Shown here: piece after piece, positions 16,150 to 23,626 of the stretch
Layout of the letters: each line of letters begins with the position of its first letter
Numbering within the stretch: position 1 is the stretch's first letter
DNA from: Firmicutes bacterium CAG:341
Lineage (GTDB): Bacteria; Bacillota; Clostridia; Oscillospirales; Acutalibacteraceae
Length of the DNA stretch: 60,029 nucleotides
Reading direction: 5' to 3'
NCBI GenBank assembly: GCA_000434995.1
Contig: FR895316.1
Coordinates: forward strand, 44,767-104,795
Made by a program: the position numbers and the translations under genes
Notes under the pieces: generated by a model
What the model was told of the DNA's origin: nothing
Seen by the model: only the letters and a program-made list of their open reading frames with translations
The model's database searches: none

Positions 16150-17510
16150 AAGTCTTTACCTCCAAGTCTTTTAGCAATTACAGGGCGCATAGTCATCATA
16201 GAAGTATAAGTAGGAACTATATAAACATCCCTGCCCTGGCTTGTTGCAACATCAACGAGTTTATTATAATCTTCATTTTCAATAATCTTAATTTCGCGAT
16301 TTCCTACGCCTTCGTATTTAACACGAACCGCCATATCGTAGCAACGCTTACCGGTTACATAAAGCTCTTTAACATTAGGCTTATCAAAAATGCCTGAAAA
16401 ATCAACATCCCAAATCCAGCTTATATCTCTGCCGTCGGCAGCATTATCATTAAGCGAAAGAATCAATGTAAAATCATCATCAATACTTTTTAGAAAATTC
16501 ATTGTTTGGCTGAAGCCTGCCGGATTTTTAACAAGAATAAGATTAACCGTGTTATTTCCGGCTTTAAAATGTTCCATTCTGCCGAATGCACCGTTAAAGT
16601 TTTCAATAGCGTCAATAATAATTTTTTGCTCAATACCAATTGCAGTAAGTGCAGCCGCACAGCCGATAGCGTTATAAATATTATACGCACCGCCGATATT
16701 AACCTTGATTATATTTCTGTCACCGTTGAGATTTGCAACAACAACGGAATGGTCGTTTTTCATTTCTTCTACACTTTCAACCGCAAAATCAGGTTGCGGC
16801 CTTTTATATCCGCAATTGTTGCATACAAAACCTCCGAGATGACCATAGGTATGGTAAGTATAATCATATTCGTGCTTACAAAAAATGCAATATTTAGCGT
16901 CGCTTATTTCAGGTGCTTTTGCATTTTTATCAAAAGGAACATTAACACCGAAAGTGATGATTTTATTAGGAATTTCCTTTGACATTGAATAAGTCAACGA
17001 GCAATCGGCATCAAGGCAAACAATTGCATTAGGCAAGTTTTTAACCGATTCTTTAATAGCGTTAAGTGTATGCGTAACTTCACCGTAACGGTCAAGCTGG
17101 TCACGGAAAACATTAGTTACAAGAATAACATCGCAATGAATATATCTTGAAACTTCTTTAAAAGCGTTTTCGTCACATTCAATAATGGCATAATCTTTTT
17201 TGCACTTACCGGTAACGGTTGAATTCATTATAAATGAAGCAGTTACGCCCGTAATAAGATTTGCACCGGATTTATTGATAAAATATGATTTGCCTGCTTT
17301 TTTCAGACCTTCTTCAAGTATACGGCAAGAGGTGGTTTTACCATTAGTACCGGTTACAACTATAACCTTGGTATTTTTTGATAAATCTTTTAAAACATTT
17401 CTTTTAACTTTAAGTGCAACCTTACCCGGCATAGATGTAGCACCCCTGCCAAGCTTATGCAAAACAAAAGTTACAATTCTGCAAACAAGGCAGCTTAAAA
17501 AAACTCTCAT
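16140..17510 (-). CDS. murT: Lipid II isoglutaminyl synthase, Mur ligase subunit MurT
   Basis: 456-residue Mur-ligase-family ATP-dependent enzyme. The P-loop TGTNGKTTSC is near residue 54; INKSGANLITG, the DENAF motif and SLNDNAADGRDISWIWD follow. The four-Cys zinc ribbon peculiar to MurT (CIFCKHEYDY ... FVCNNCGYKRP) is near residues 207-235. It forms a heterodimer with GatD. The start at 17510 has AAGGAAGAACGA upstream. It is the first gene of a two-gene operon. Confidence 0.95.
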   Translation of the reverse strand: MRVFLSCLVCRIVTFVLHKLGRGATSMPGKVALKVKRNVLKDLSKNTKVIVVTGTNGKTTSCRILEEGLKKAGKSYFINKSGANLITGVTASFIMNSTVTGKCKKDYAIIECDENAFKEVSRYIHCDVILVTNVFRDQLDRYGEVTHTLNAIKESVKNLPNAIVCLDADCSLTYSMSKEIPNKIITFGVNVPFDKNAKAPEISDAKYCIFCKHEYDYTYHTYGHLGGFVCNNCGYKRPQPDFAVESVEEMKNDHSVVVANLNGDRNIIKVNIGGAYNIYNAIGCAAALTAIGIEQKIIIDAIENFNGAFGRMEHFKAGNNTVNLILVKNPAGFSQTMNFLKSIDDDFTLILSLNDNAADGRDISWIWDVDFSGIFDKPNVKELYVTGKRCYDMAVRVKYEGVGNREIKIIENEDYNKLVDVATSQGRDVYIVPTYTSMMTMRPVIAKRLGGKDFWE

Positions 17511-17543
17511 TTCGTTCTTCCTTTACTAATTATTATCAAATCA

Positions 17544-17572
17544 ATTTTAAACTAAAGGCGATACCAAGTCAA
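17544..17572 (-). promoter_or_regulatory. Promoter of murT-gatD
   Basis: TTGACT (17567-17572) and TAAAAT (17544-17549) on the - strand with a 17-bp spacer, about 35 bp upstream of the murT start. Confidence 0.65.
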
Positions 17573-17610
17573 TAACAATATGAATTTTTATTTTAATTAG
17601 ATATATTTTA

Positions 17611-17619
17611 TGGTATACT
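17611..17619 (+). promoter_or_regulatory. Extended -10 promoter of the radical SAM gene
   Basis: TGGTATACT (TG-N-TATACT) lies 28 bp before the start codon, with only a weak -35 (TTTTAA, 17591-17596). Typical of an extended -10 promoter. Confidence 0.45.
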
Positions 17620-17646
17620 TTATTTACTATAATATGAGGGATAAAT

Positions 17647-18525
17647 ATGGAATATTTAAGTTTTAACAAATATTTGAAAGATAAATTTGGGCAAAAGGTT
17701 TACAAAATCAGTTTGGACGGCGGATTCACCTGCCCGAACCGTGACGGAAAAATAGATACAAGAGGTTGCATTTTTTGTTCAAAAGGCGGAAGCGGTGATT
17801 TTGCACAAAACCGAGATCTAAGCATTACCGAGCAAATTGAAAGCGGTAAAAAAATAGTGGAAAAGAAAATCAAAAGTGGGAAATATATTGCATATTTTCA
17901 GGCTTTCACCAACACTTATGCACCGGTTGAAATACTAAGAGCAAAATACAGTGAAGCAATAAATCACCCTGACATTGTTGCACTATCAATTGCTACAAGG
18001 CCCGATTGCTTGGGTGATGATGTAATAGAACTTCTTGATGAAATGAATAAAATCAAGCCTGTTTTTGTGGAACTTGGGTTGCAAACAATACATAGCGATA
18101 GTGCAAAGTATATAAGGCGAGGTTACAGTTTAGAAGTATATAACGAAGCTGTTAAAAAACTAAAAAACATTGGCGTAAATATCGTGGTGCATATAATATT
18201 AGGCTTGCCGAATGAGAGTGAAGAAGATATGCTTGAAAGCGTAAAATATGTTTGTCAAAGCCAAATAGACGGAATTAAACTCCAGCTTTTGCACATAATA
18301 GCAGGAACAGACCTTGCAAAAGACTACGAAAAAGGATTATTTAAAACCCTTGAATTTGATGAATATGTTGAACTGATTGCAAAATGTGTTGCAATTATAC
18401 CGAAAAACATTGTAATTCACCGCCTTACCGGCGACGGAGCAAAAAAAGATTTGATTGCACCGCTTTGGTCGGCAGATAAAAAGAGAGTTTTAAATGCGAT
18501 TAACAAGGCGTTGAGAGAAAGTTAA
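17647..18525 (+). CDS. ytqA: Radical SAM protein, YtqA/TIGR01212 family
   Basis: 292-residue radical SAM enzyme. The N-terminus has the family's DGGFTCPNRDGKIDTRGCIFC arrangement, whose Cys residues bind the [4Fe-4S] cluster. AYFQAFTNTYAP, SIATRPDCL, VELGLQTIHSDSAKYIRRGY and HIILGLPNESEEDM follow, all typical of the Elp3/HemN-like TIGR01212 group. The substrate is not established; tRNA or sulfur-related modification has been suggested for relatives. It is divergent from murT with its own short promoter and a GAGGG ribosome binding site, and ends at a bidirectional terminator. Confidence 0.9.
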   Translation: MEYLSFNKYLKDKFGQKVYKISLDGGFTCPNRDGKIDTRGCIFCSKGGSGDFAQNRDLSITEQIESGKKIVEKKIKSGKYIAYFQAFTNTYAPVEILRAKYSEAINHPDIVALSIATRPDCLGDDVIELLDEMNKIKPVFVELGLQTIHSDSAKYIRRGYSLEVYNEAVKKLKNIGVNIVVHIILGLPNESEEDMLESVKYVCQSQIDGIKLQLLHIIAGTDLAKDYEKGLFKTLEFDEYVELIAKCVAIIPKNIVIHRLTGDGAKKDLIAPLWSADKKRVLNAINKALRES

Positions 18526-18583
18526 TCAAAAACGCTTGCCGGTGTGGAATTTTATCTTGAAGTTAAATAGAAAAGAATATAAC

Positions 18584-18616
18584 AAAAGACAGCCTAAAAA
18601 TCAGGCTGTCTTTTTT
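18584..18616. terminator. Bidirectional terminator, radical SAM gene / surface protein
   Basis: AAAAGACAGCCT / AGGCTGTCTTTT 12-bp stem (18584-18595 with 18603-18614), 7-nt loop, followed by more T. It lies between convergent gene ends at 18525 and 18643. Confidence 0.9.
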
Positions 18617-18642
18617 ATTGCGTCGTTAAACACAAATAAATC

Positions 18643-20979
18643 TTACTTGGTTTTTACGCTTTTTACCTTTGACCAAGGTGAATATATCTTTTTGCCGTTT
18701 ACCGTTTTGTATGTGCGAACACGAACATAATACTTTTTCTTAGACTTAAGTTTTTTAACGGTAGCCTTTGTTTTCTTTTGCTTAGTAACAGTAACGCTCT
18801 TATTGTTCTTTTTAAATTTTTTATCGGAAGAATACTGAATTTGGTATCCCTTAACACCACTTACTTTTGCCCAAGTAACGGTAAATTTCTTTTTGCCTTT
18901 ACTGAGTTTTTTAATCGATGTCTTTTTAGGCTTAACCGTCTCAGTGTTCTTAGTTGTGCTCAGTTTTGTTGTAGGCTGAGTTGTTGAAGGAGTTGTTGCA
19001 GGTTCGCTCGGCTTTGTTGCAGGTTTGCTGTCCTTAACCTCGTCCTGCTTTGTACCCTTAACCATAACGCTTACACTTCTGTAAGCCGCATTATCGCCCA
19101 AAGGACCCGGATCAAAGAAGAAATCTGTTTCTTCAACAAACGAAGCTGAATAATATGTTTTAACCGTAAGTTTAACCATAGTATCCTTTTCAGGTCTTGT
19201 TACCTTACCTGTTTTTGCATCAATAATTTCGGGGTGATCGGATACCCAGCTTGAGCAAATTGAATAATAGCTGTAATCATCCGTATCTGCAGTATTTATC
19301 AAATCAAGATTGCGGGTAACATCAGCTGCACTCTTGTTTTCGCCCTTAATATTTGCAAAGTTTACGGCATAAAGAGCAGCGCTGTCAAGTCTTTGAAGCC
19401 TTGTAAACGTATGATAAGGAACTACTACTCTTACCTCGCTTTCTTTAGTCTTATCGCCGCAAGTTAAAGTAAGTGAAAGGTCGTAAACTGCGCCGTAAAA
19501 ATCTTCGTCATAATTTGAAGAATCAACGCCCTTATAATAGATATTGCCGTTTTTGAAAATAACTGTATTATCATCGTCACCGTCAATATTTTTAACGGCG
19601 TTTAATTTAACCGTGATTTTTTCATCGGATTTTACATTTGAATTGATTTTTTCTTCAACTGTTTCAATAACGTTTGTATCTTGATAATCGGAGTCAACAT
19701 CAGAAACGGAACCGAAATCGCCGTCTGTATGAACGCCTGAAAATTCAGTCATCATCATTCCGTCGCCCGACTGAGCAAAAAGATAATCGTCTGCTTTATT
19801 AAGAAGTGAATCATAAAGCGAGTCAAGTTTAACGGTAATTACATAGTTATTATTTTTAAGAGATGTATCGGTAGCATTAAATGTCTTACTTACAGTAATA
19901 AATCCCTCTGCTTCAACGGTATAACGGTATTGACCGTAAACAACCGTATAATATCCGTTTTCATCAGGCAAAATTTCGTCGCCGTAAGCGCCGCTTGAGC
20001 CGTTCTTTTTAAGTGTAATTTTTGCATTTTCGGGTGTAACATCAAATTTAACCTTATATTCGGTATATTTAAGATTTACCGTTATATTAAGTGACTTTGT
20101 ACCCTCTGCGACAGTAAATATACCCGCTGCCGTTTGACTGCCGCTTTGATAAGTTGCATAGTATTTATATTCGCCGGGGGTAAGCTCAAACTGTGAGGTT
20201 TCATAGCCGTATTCGTCCTCTATCGGAGAATATGTTTGACTGCCGTTTGCTGATGTTACTTTTAAGGTAGCGTTATCCGTTTTAGCTCCCGTTGCAAGTT
20301 TAACTGTAAAATCAACTGTTGCGCCCTCTTTTAATATAACATCAAGTTTAGTATTTTGAGTTAAAGTGATTTTTCTTATGTCACGAACATATCCCAAAGC
20401 CGAAACGGTAAGAGTGTATTCGGTATTAGCGCTGAGTGACGACGGATTTTGTTCAATATTACGACTGTCAAAAACACTGACTTTTGCGTTGTCAATAATC
20501 TCGCCTTTTTCATTCTTAGCAGTTACGTCAAGAGAATAAGTAGCAAGTTTTGTTTCAATATAAAGAACATAATCTCTTGTTCCTAAAACAGTTTTGCCGT
20601 CGGTTTTATCTAATATTTTAAGAGTAAGAGTAACAACCTTAGCACCTTCATTATATGACGGATGAGTGATTTTTGCAGTAGCGGAATAGCTGCTGTTTGT
20701 CACCTTTGCATAAGTATCGTCGCTTGAACTCCAAGAGGAAGTATAAAGCTTTGATGACGTGTCCTTTTTAAGAGAAACACTTGTTTTGGAAAGAGGGATA
20801 ATATATCTGCCCTCATCATCCTTTTTAAGGTTGCCGTACGGGTCGATTGCCTTTGCGTATGTGCTGTTAAGGTACGCCTCAACCTCGCTTGAATTTTCAG
20901 CCATAGCAGGAAGTGCGCTCATAAGTACAAGCATAAGTGACATAAAAACTGCCAAAGCCTTTGTAATTGTTTTTTTCAT
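18643..20979 (-). CDS. Secreted Ig/PEGA-like surface protein under B12 riboswitch control
   Basis: 778-residue secreted protein. The start MKKTITK (20979) has AAAGGAGAAAAG upstream. Signal peptide 1-27 (ending PAMA). Residues about 120-370 hold several beta-rich carboxypeptidase/PEGA-like units (DVTAKNEKGEIIDNAKVSVF, then FDVTPENAKITLKKNGSSG). Residues about 400-630 resemble two atrophied bacterial Ig domains (for example CSSWVSDHPEIIDAKTGKV). A Pro/Thr linker (about 655-690) is followed by the basic FN3-like C-terminal domain ending SPWSKVKSVKTK. No enzyme motif or sortase signal is seen. The upstream cobalamin riboswitch implies expression when B12 is scarce, so a role in cobalamin capture or a B12-replaceable surface function is inferred, not shown. 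Confidence 0.85.
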   Translation of the reverse strand: MKKTITKALAVFMSLMLVLMSALPAMAENSSEVEAYLNSTYAKAIDPYGNLKKDDEGRYIIPLSKTSVSLKKDTSSKLYTSSWSSSDDTYAKVTNSSYSATAKITHPSYNEGAKVVTLTLKILDKTDGKTVLGTRDYVLYIETKLATYSLDVTAKNEKGEIIDNAKVSVFDSRNIEQNPSSLSANTEYTLTVSALGYVRDIRKITLTQNTKLDVILKEGATVDFTVKLATGAKTDNATLKVTSANGSQTYSPIEDEYGYETSQFELTPGEYKYYATYQSGSQTAAGIFTVAEGTKSLNITVNLKYTEYKVKFDVTPENAKITLKKNGSSGAYGDEILPDENGYYTVVYGQYRYTVEAEGFITVSKTFNATDTSLKNNNYVITVKLDSLYDSLLNKADDYLFAQSGDGMMMTEFSGVHTDGDFGSVSDVDSDYQDTNVIETVEEKINSNVKSDEKITVKLNAVKNIDGDDDNTVIFKNGNIYYKGVDSSNYDEDFYGAVYDLSLTLTCGDKTKESEVRVVVPYHTFTRLQRLDSAALYAVNFANIKGENKSAADVTRNLDLINTADTDDYSYYSICSSWVSDHPEIIDAKTGKVTRPEKDTMVKLTVKTYYSASFVEETDFFFDPGPLGDNAAYRSVSVMVKGTKQDEVKDSKPATKPSEPATTPSTTQPTTKLSTTKNTETVKPKKTSIKKLSKGKKKFTVTWAKVSGVKGYQIQYSSDKKFKKNNKSVTVTKQKKTKATVKKLKSKKKYYVRVRTYKTVNGKKIYSPWSKVKSVKTK

Positions 20980-21003
20980 CTTTTCTCCTTTCAATTTAGA
21001 GCA

Positions 21004-21032
21004 TAAAAAAATGCACCGTTTAAAACAGTGCA
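21004..21032 (-). terminator. Riboswitch-associated terminator
   Basis: TGCACTGTTT / AAACGGTGCA hairpin on the - strand followed by seven T (21005-21011), only 25 bp before the start codon of the surface protein. It is positioned as the output terminator of the cobalamin riboswitch. Confidence 0.85.
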
Positions 21033-21053
21033 TAAAAATTGTATCGCAAAAAG

Positions 21054-21078
21054 CATATGGGCATAGTTATCCCATATG
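21054..21078 (-). promoter_or_regulatory. Second hairpin of the riboswitch expression platform
   Basis: Perfect 8-bp stem CATATGGG / CCCATATG with a 9-nt loop, followed by CTTTTTG on the - strand. It lies between the aptamer and the terminator. It could be an additional terminator or an anti-terminator partner. Confidence 0.7.
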
Positions 21079-21275
21079 TTAAAACTGCCGACTTCCAACC
21101 TAAAGCACTGCAAAAACCATATACACGGCAGGTCTCCCGACTAATGCTTCAACCTTAAAATAAACCTTCTCACTCAAAAGAGCAATGGCCGCCTTTAGCG
21201 AATATTTCTCGTCAGCAAATACGGTAGAGGTTCGGACTGCTCCGGATTCGCACCGGATTCCCTTTTAATTTTATA
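21079..21275 (-). ncRNA. Cobalamin (B12) riboswitch
   Basis: Read on the - strand, the order of conserved elements is that of the cobalamin aptamer. First comes GGGAATCCGGTGCGAATCCGG (21243-21263), then AGCAGTCC...CTCTACCGTA. A GCCATTG...GAGAAGG region follows, and finally the B12 box AGTCGGGAGACCTGCC (21127-21142). Immediately after the B12 box CTGCCG can pair with CGGCAG about 35 nt downstream, which would compete with the aptamer, and two further hairpins follow, the last with a U-run. The organisation predicts premature termination when adenosylcobalamin or a related cobalamin is bound. The gene controlled is a surface protein, not a classical B12 gene. Confidence 0.95.
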
Positions 21276-21317
21276 TTCAAAACAAATATAAAAACCTATG
21301 TATATCAGATTTGTTTT

Positions 21318-21346
21318 ATTATATCTTGCAGTGCAGTATTTGTCAA
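21318..21346 (-). promoter_or_regulatory. Strong promoter of the riboswitch-controlled gene
   Basis: Consensus TTGACA (21341-21346) and TATAAT (21318-21323) on the - strand with a 17-bp spacer. Transcription would begin about 35 nt ahead of the first conserved riboswitch block. Confidence 0.88.
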
Positions 21347-21361
21347 TATTTGTAAATGTAA

Positions 21362-21394
21362 TAAAAGGCAACTCGATTTTTGAACTGCTTTTTT
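21362..21394 (-). terminator. Weak terminator after PF06541 membrane protein gene
   Basis: GCAGTTC / GAGTTGC stem with G-T pairs, AAAAATC-type loop, then CTTTTATT on the - strand. A second imperfect hairpin (TTGC.GTG / CAC.GCAA) lies closer to the stop at 21428. Termination is probable but not strong. Confidence 0.5.
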
Positions 21395-21427
21395 ATTGCG
21401 GTGCGCCGACACGGCAACGCTGCGTTT

Positions 21428-22114
21428 TTATTTAGTTACTTTTTGGGAATTTGCATATATCTCATTCATTCTTTCATCAGGAAAATGATTATCAAGATAC
21501 TGCTCATAAGCATTATTAGGTGCCTGACCTGCGTCACGCTTATCCATACGAAGCCCCGCAGTAGCGGAAACAAATGAATCAAATACAAAAAATACAATAA
21601 ATGCCCACATTATAATTGTGCCAAGTTTGACCGGCAATTTTTCAATAACTTTTGACATTATAGGATAAACAGCTTTTATCCATAATATTCCCAAAAGCCC
21701 CCAAAAGCAAGAATACAAGAAGCAAACACGCCCGTTAATATTAAGCGGCATATTGCTGTAATCCCACGCAACAGAGCCAAACACAATTTGCTGCCCGAGT
21801 GAGCAGATATATTCCGTTATTGTACCTACGATAAATGATACACCAAACACTTTCCAAACAGGTGCATCCTTAACCTTATAAAGTGCAAGAGTTAACACAA
21901 CTGCACCCATACCGTAGGCAACCGAAAACGGTCCCCAAACAAGCGATTGGCGCGATTCGATATATCCGTGCTTAATTAAACACCACAGTGTTTCAACAAG
22001 AAAGCCCACTATACAGCTAATCATAAAAATCCAAACAATCTTGTCAAAACACAAGTCTTTTGCAAACTTGTTTTTTTCAACAACTTTTTCTTCATTTTCA
22101 ACTTTATCAGTCAT
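21428..22114 (-). CDS. Polytopic membrane protein, putative ABC-transporter type IV (PF06541) family
   Basis: 228-residue integral membrane protein with about five hydrophobic helices after a charged N-terminus. The signature region FLVETLWCLIKHGYIESRQSLVWGPFSVAYGMGA, here split as VETLWCLIKHGYIESRQ and WGPFSVAYG, together with GTITEYICSLGQQIVFG and WDYSNMPLNINGRVCFLYS, is typical of the CmpB-like PF06541 family. The family is annotated as a transporter permease but its function is not settled. GGAGGCTGATTTT precedes the start. It has no partner ATPase nearby. The gene ends about 80 bp before the riboswitch promoter. Confidence 0.85.
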   Translation of the reverse strand: MTDKVENEEKVVEKNKFAKDLCFDKIVWIFMISCIVGFLVETLWCLIKHGYIESRQSLVWGPFSVAYGMGAVVLTLALYKVKDAPVWKVFGVSFIVGTITEYICSLGQQIVFGSVAWDYSNMPLNINGRVCFLYSCFWGLLGILWIKAVYPIMSKVIEKLPVKLGTIIMWAFIVFFVFDSFVSATAGLRMDKRDAGQAPNNAYEQYLDNHFPDERMNEIYANSQKVTK

Positions 22115-22229
22115 AAAATCAGCCTCCCTTATTTATCACGCTTTAATTATATCACGCAAAAAATAAAAGAGGCTAAACTAATTCTAAACTTTACAATTTT
22201 AGCTTATACAAAATTATACAGGTGTATAA

Positions 22230-23612
22230 TCATTCGTAAATACCAACTGATTTAATAATAGGTGTTGAACGACTTTGGCGAATTACAAAGCGAATACCCT
22301 TTGCCTTTTTACCTTTAAGATTAACAATTTTTTTAGCGCCGATAACAGTACCTTTATAAACACGCTTGAACTTACCGTTTGCTTTTTGAATATAAAGGTC
22401 AAAAAGTTCAACACGCTGGCTGTTTGCAACATCTTCCTGCAACACAACATAATTAACCTTGCGAACATCGTTGAATGTGAAATCAATAAATCCATTATCC
22501 TTGGTAAGTTCACCGAGTTCCTGATAAACAATAGGATTTTGAGTAATGTTATTTATCATTTTACCAAGCTTTTCAAGGTTTTTAACATCTTTTTTATGTA
22601 TTTCACCCTGTGCATTTGGCGGAATGTTGAGAAGAAGCGTGCAGTTATTGCCAACCGAATTAAGATAGATTTTAAAAAGCTTTTTAGCACTTTTCGAATT
22701 TCTGTTGTCTTTTTCGTGGAAGAACCAACCCTTGCGGATAGAAACATCTACTTCGGCAGGAAACCAGCAAAGATATGCGTTTTTTTCAAGAATTTTTCTT
22801 GAACCCAAATCTTCATCCATTTGATTATACTTTTGAAGAGAAGACGCCTGATTTTCATCTTGCTGGCTCAAAGCCATAATTCTGTCAGCTTCACGAAGTG
22901 CGCAAGGAACTACGCTGTATTCGCTCTTTCTTGACTTGCCGCCCTCATTACCTACCCAGCGAATATCGGGGCCGCAAATAGCAATATTAGCTTTTGGCTG
23001 AAGCTTACGGATAAGGTCATAATATCTTTGCCAGTCGTATTCAAACTTTTTAGCATTTGAACCTTTTGCGCCGTCAAACCAAACTTCAAAAATCTCACCG
23101 TAATTAGTAAGAAGTTCTGTAAGCTGATTGCAAAAATAATCATTATACGCATCTGTACCATAGCGTTCATCGTGCATATCCCAAGGTGAAAGATAAACAC
23201 CGAAATCCATACCCTGCCTATGACATTCATCGGATACTTCTTTTACAATATCACCGTTATAAGATGAATTTTTAACGCAGAAATCTGTGTATTCACTTGG
23301 CCAAAGGCAGAAACCGTCGTGGTGCTTACAAGTAAGGATCACGCCTGTTGCACCTGCCTGCTTTGCAGTATCAACCCACTGCTTTGCATTGATTGATTTG
23401 ATAGTAAAATCAGATGCTTTTTCAACACCTGCACCCCACTCCCTATCGGTAGCGGTATTCATACCAAAGTGCATAAAGGTATAAAATGGCTTGTCAACAA
23501 GAGTAAGTTGATTTTCACTCGGCTTAACAGAAAGGTATCTTTCAACCTCTTTGCTGTCAAGCGGATAATTGTTATTATTGGTTGTCCAGTTTTTTCCAAA
23601 ATTATTAGCCAT
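22230..23612 (-). CDS. Alpha-L-fucosidase (GH29), cytoplasmic
   Basis: 460-residue GH29 fucosidase removing terminal L-fucose from glycans. Conserved segments are FMHFGMNT near residue 47, TCKHHDGFCLWPS near 94-106, and YGEIFEVWFDGAKG, where D180 fits the catalytic nucleophile. No signal peptide is present, so it acts on imported oligosaccharides. The C-terminal 110 residues form the usual beta domain. AGGGGAAATATT precedes the ATG. It begins 14 bp after the mannosidase gene and is the last gene of the long - strand train. Confidence 0.93.
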   Translation of the reverse strand: MANNFGKNWTTNNNNYPLDSKEVERYLSVKPSENQLTLVDKPFYTFMHFGMNTATDREWGAGVEKASDFTIKSINAKQWVDTAKQAGATGVILTCKHHDGFCLWPSEYTDFCVKNSSYNGDIVKEVSDECHRQGMDFGVYLSPWDMHDERYGTDAYNDYFCNQLTELLTNYGEIFEVWFDGAKGSNAKKFEYDWQRYYDLIRKLQPKANIAICGPDIRWVGNEGGKSRKSEYSVVPCALREADRIMALSQQDENQASSLQKYNQMDEDLGSRKILEKNAYLCWFPAEVDVSIRKGWFFHEKDNRNSKSAKKLFKIYLNSVGNNCTLLLNIPPNAQGEIHKKDVKNLEKLGKMINNITQNPIVYQELGELTKDNGFIDFTFNDVRKVNYVVLQEDVANSQRVELFDLYIQKANGKFKRVYKGTVIGAKKIVNLKGKKAKGIRFVIRQSRSTPIIKSVGIYE

Positions 23613-23626
23613 AATATTTCCCCTTA

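Noticed and set aside
15571..16209. 212-codon + strand frame across gatD and the end of murT
   Set aside because: Antisense to gatD/murT, whose catalytic motifs are intact; no start signal.
18536..18730. 64-codon frame after the radical SAM gene
   Set aside because: It reads through the bidirectional terminator and into the end of the opposite surface-protein gene.
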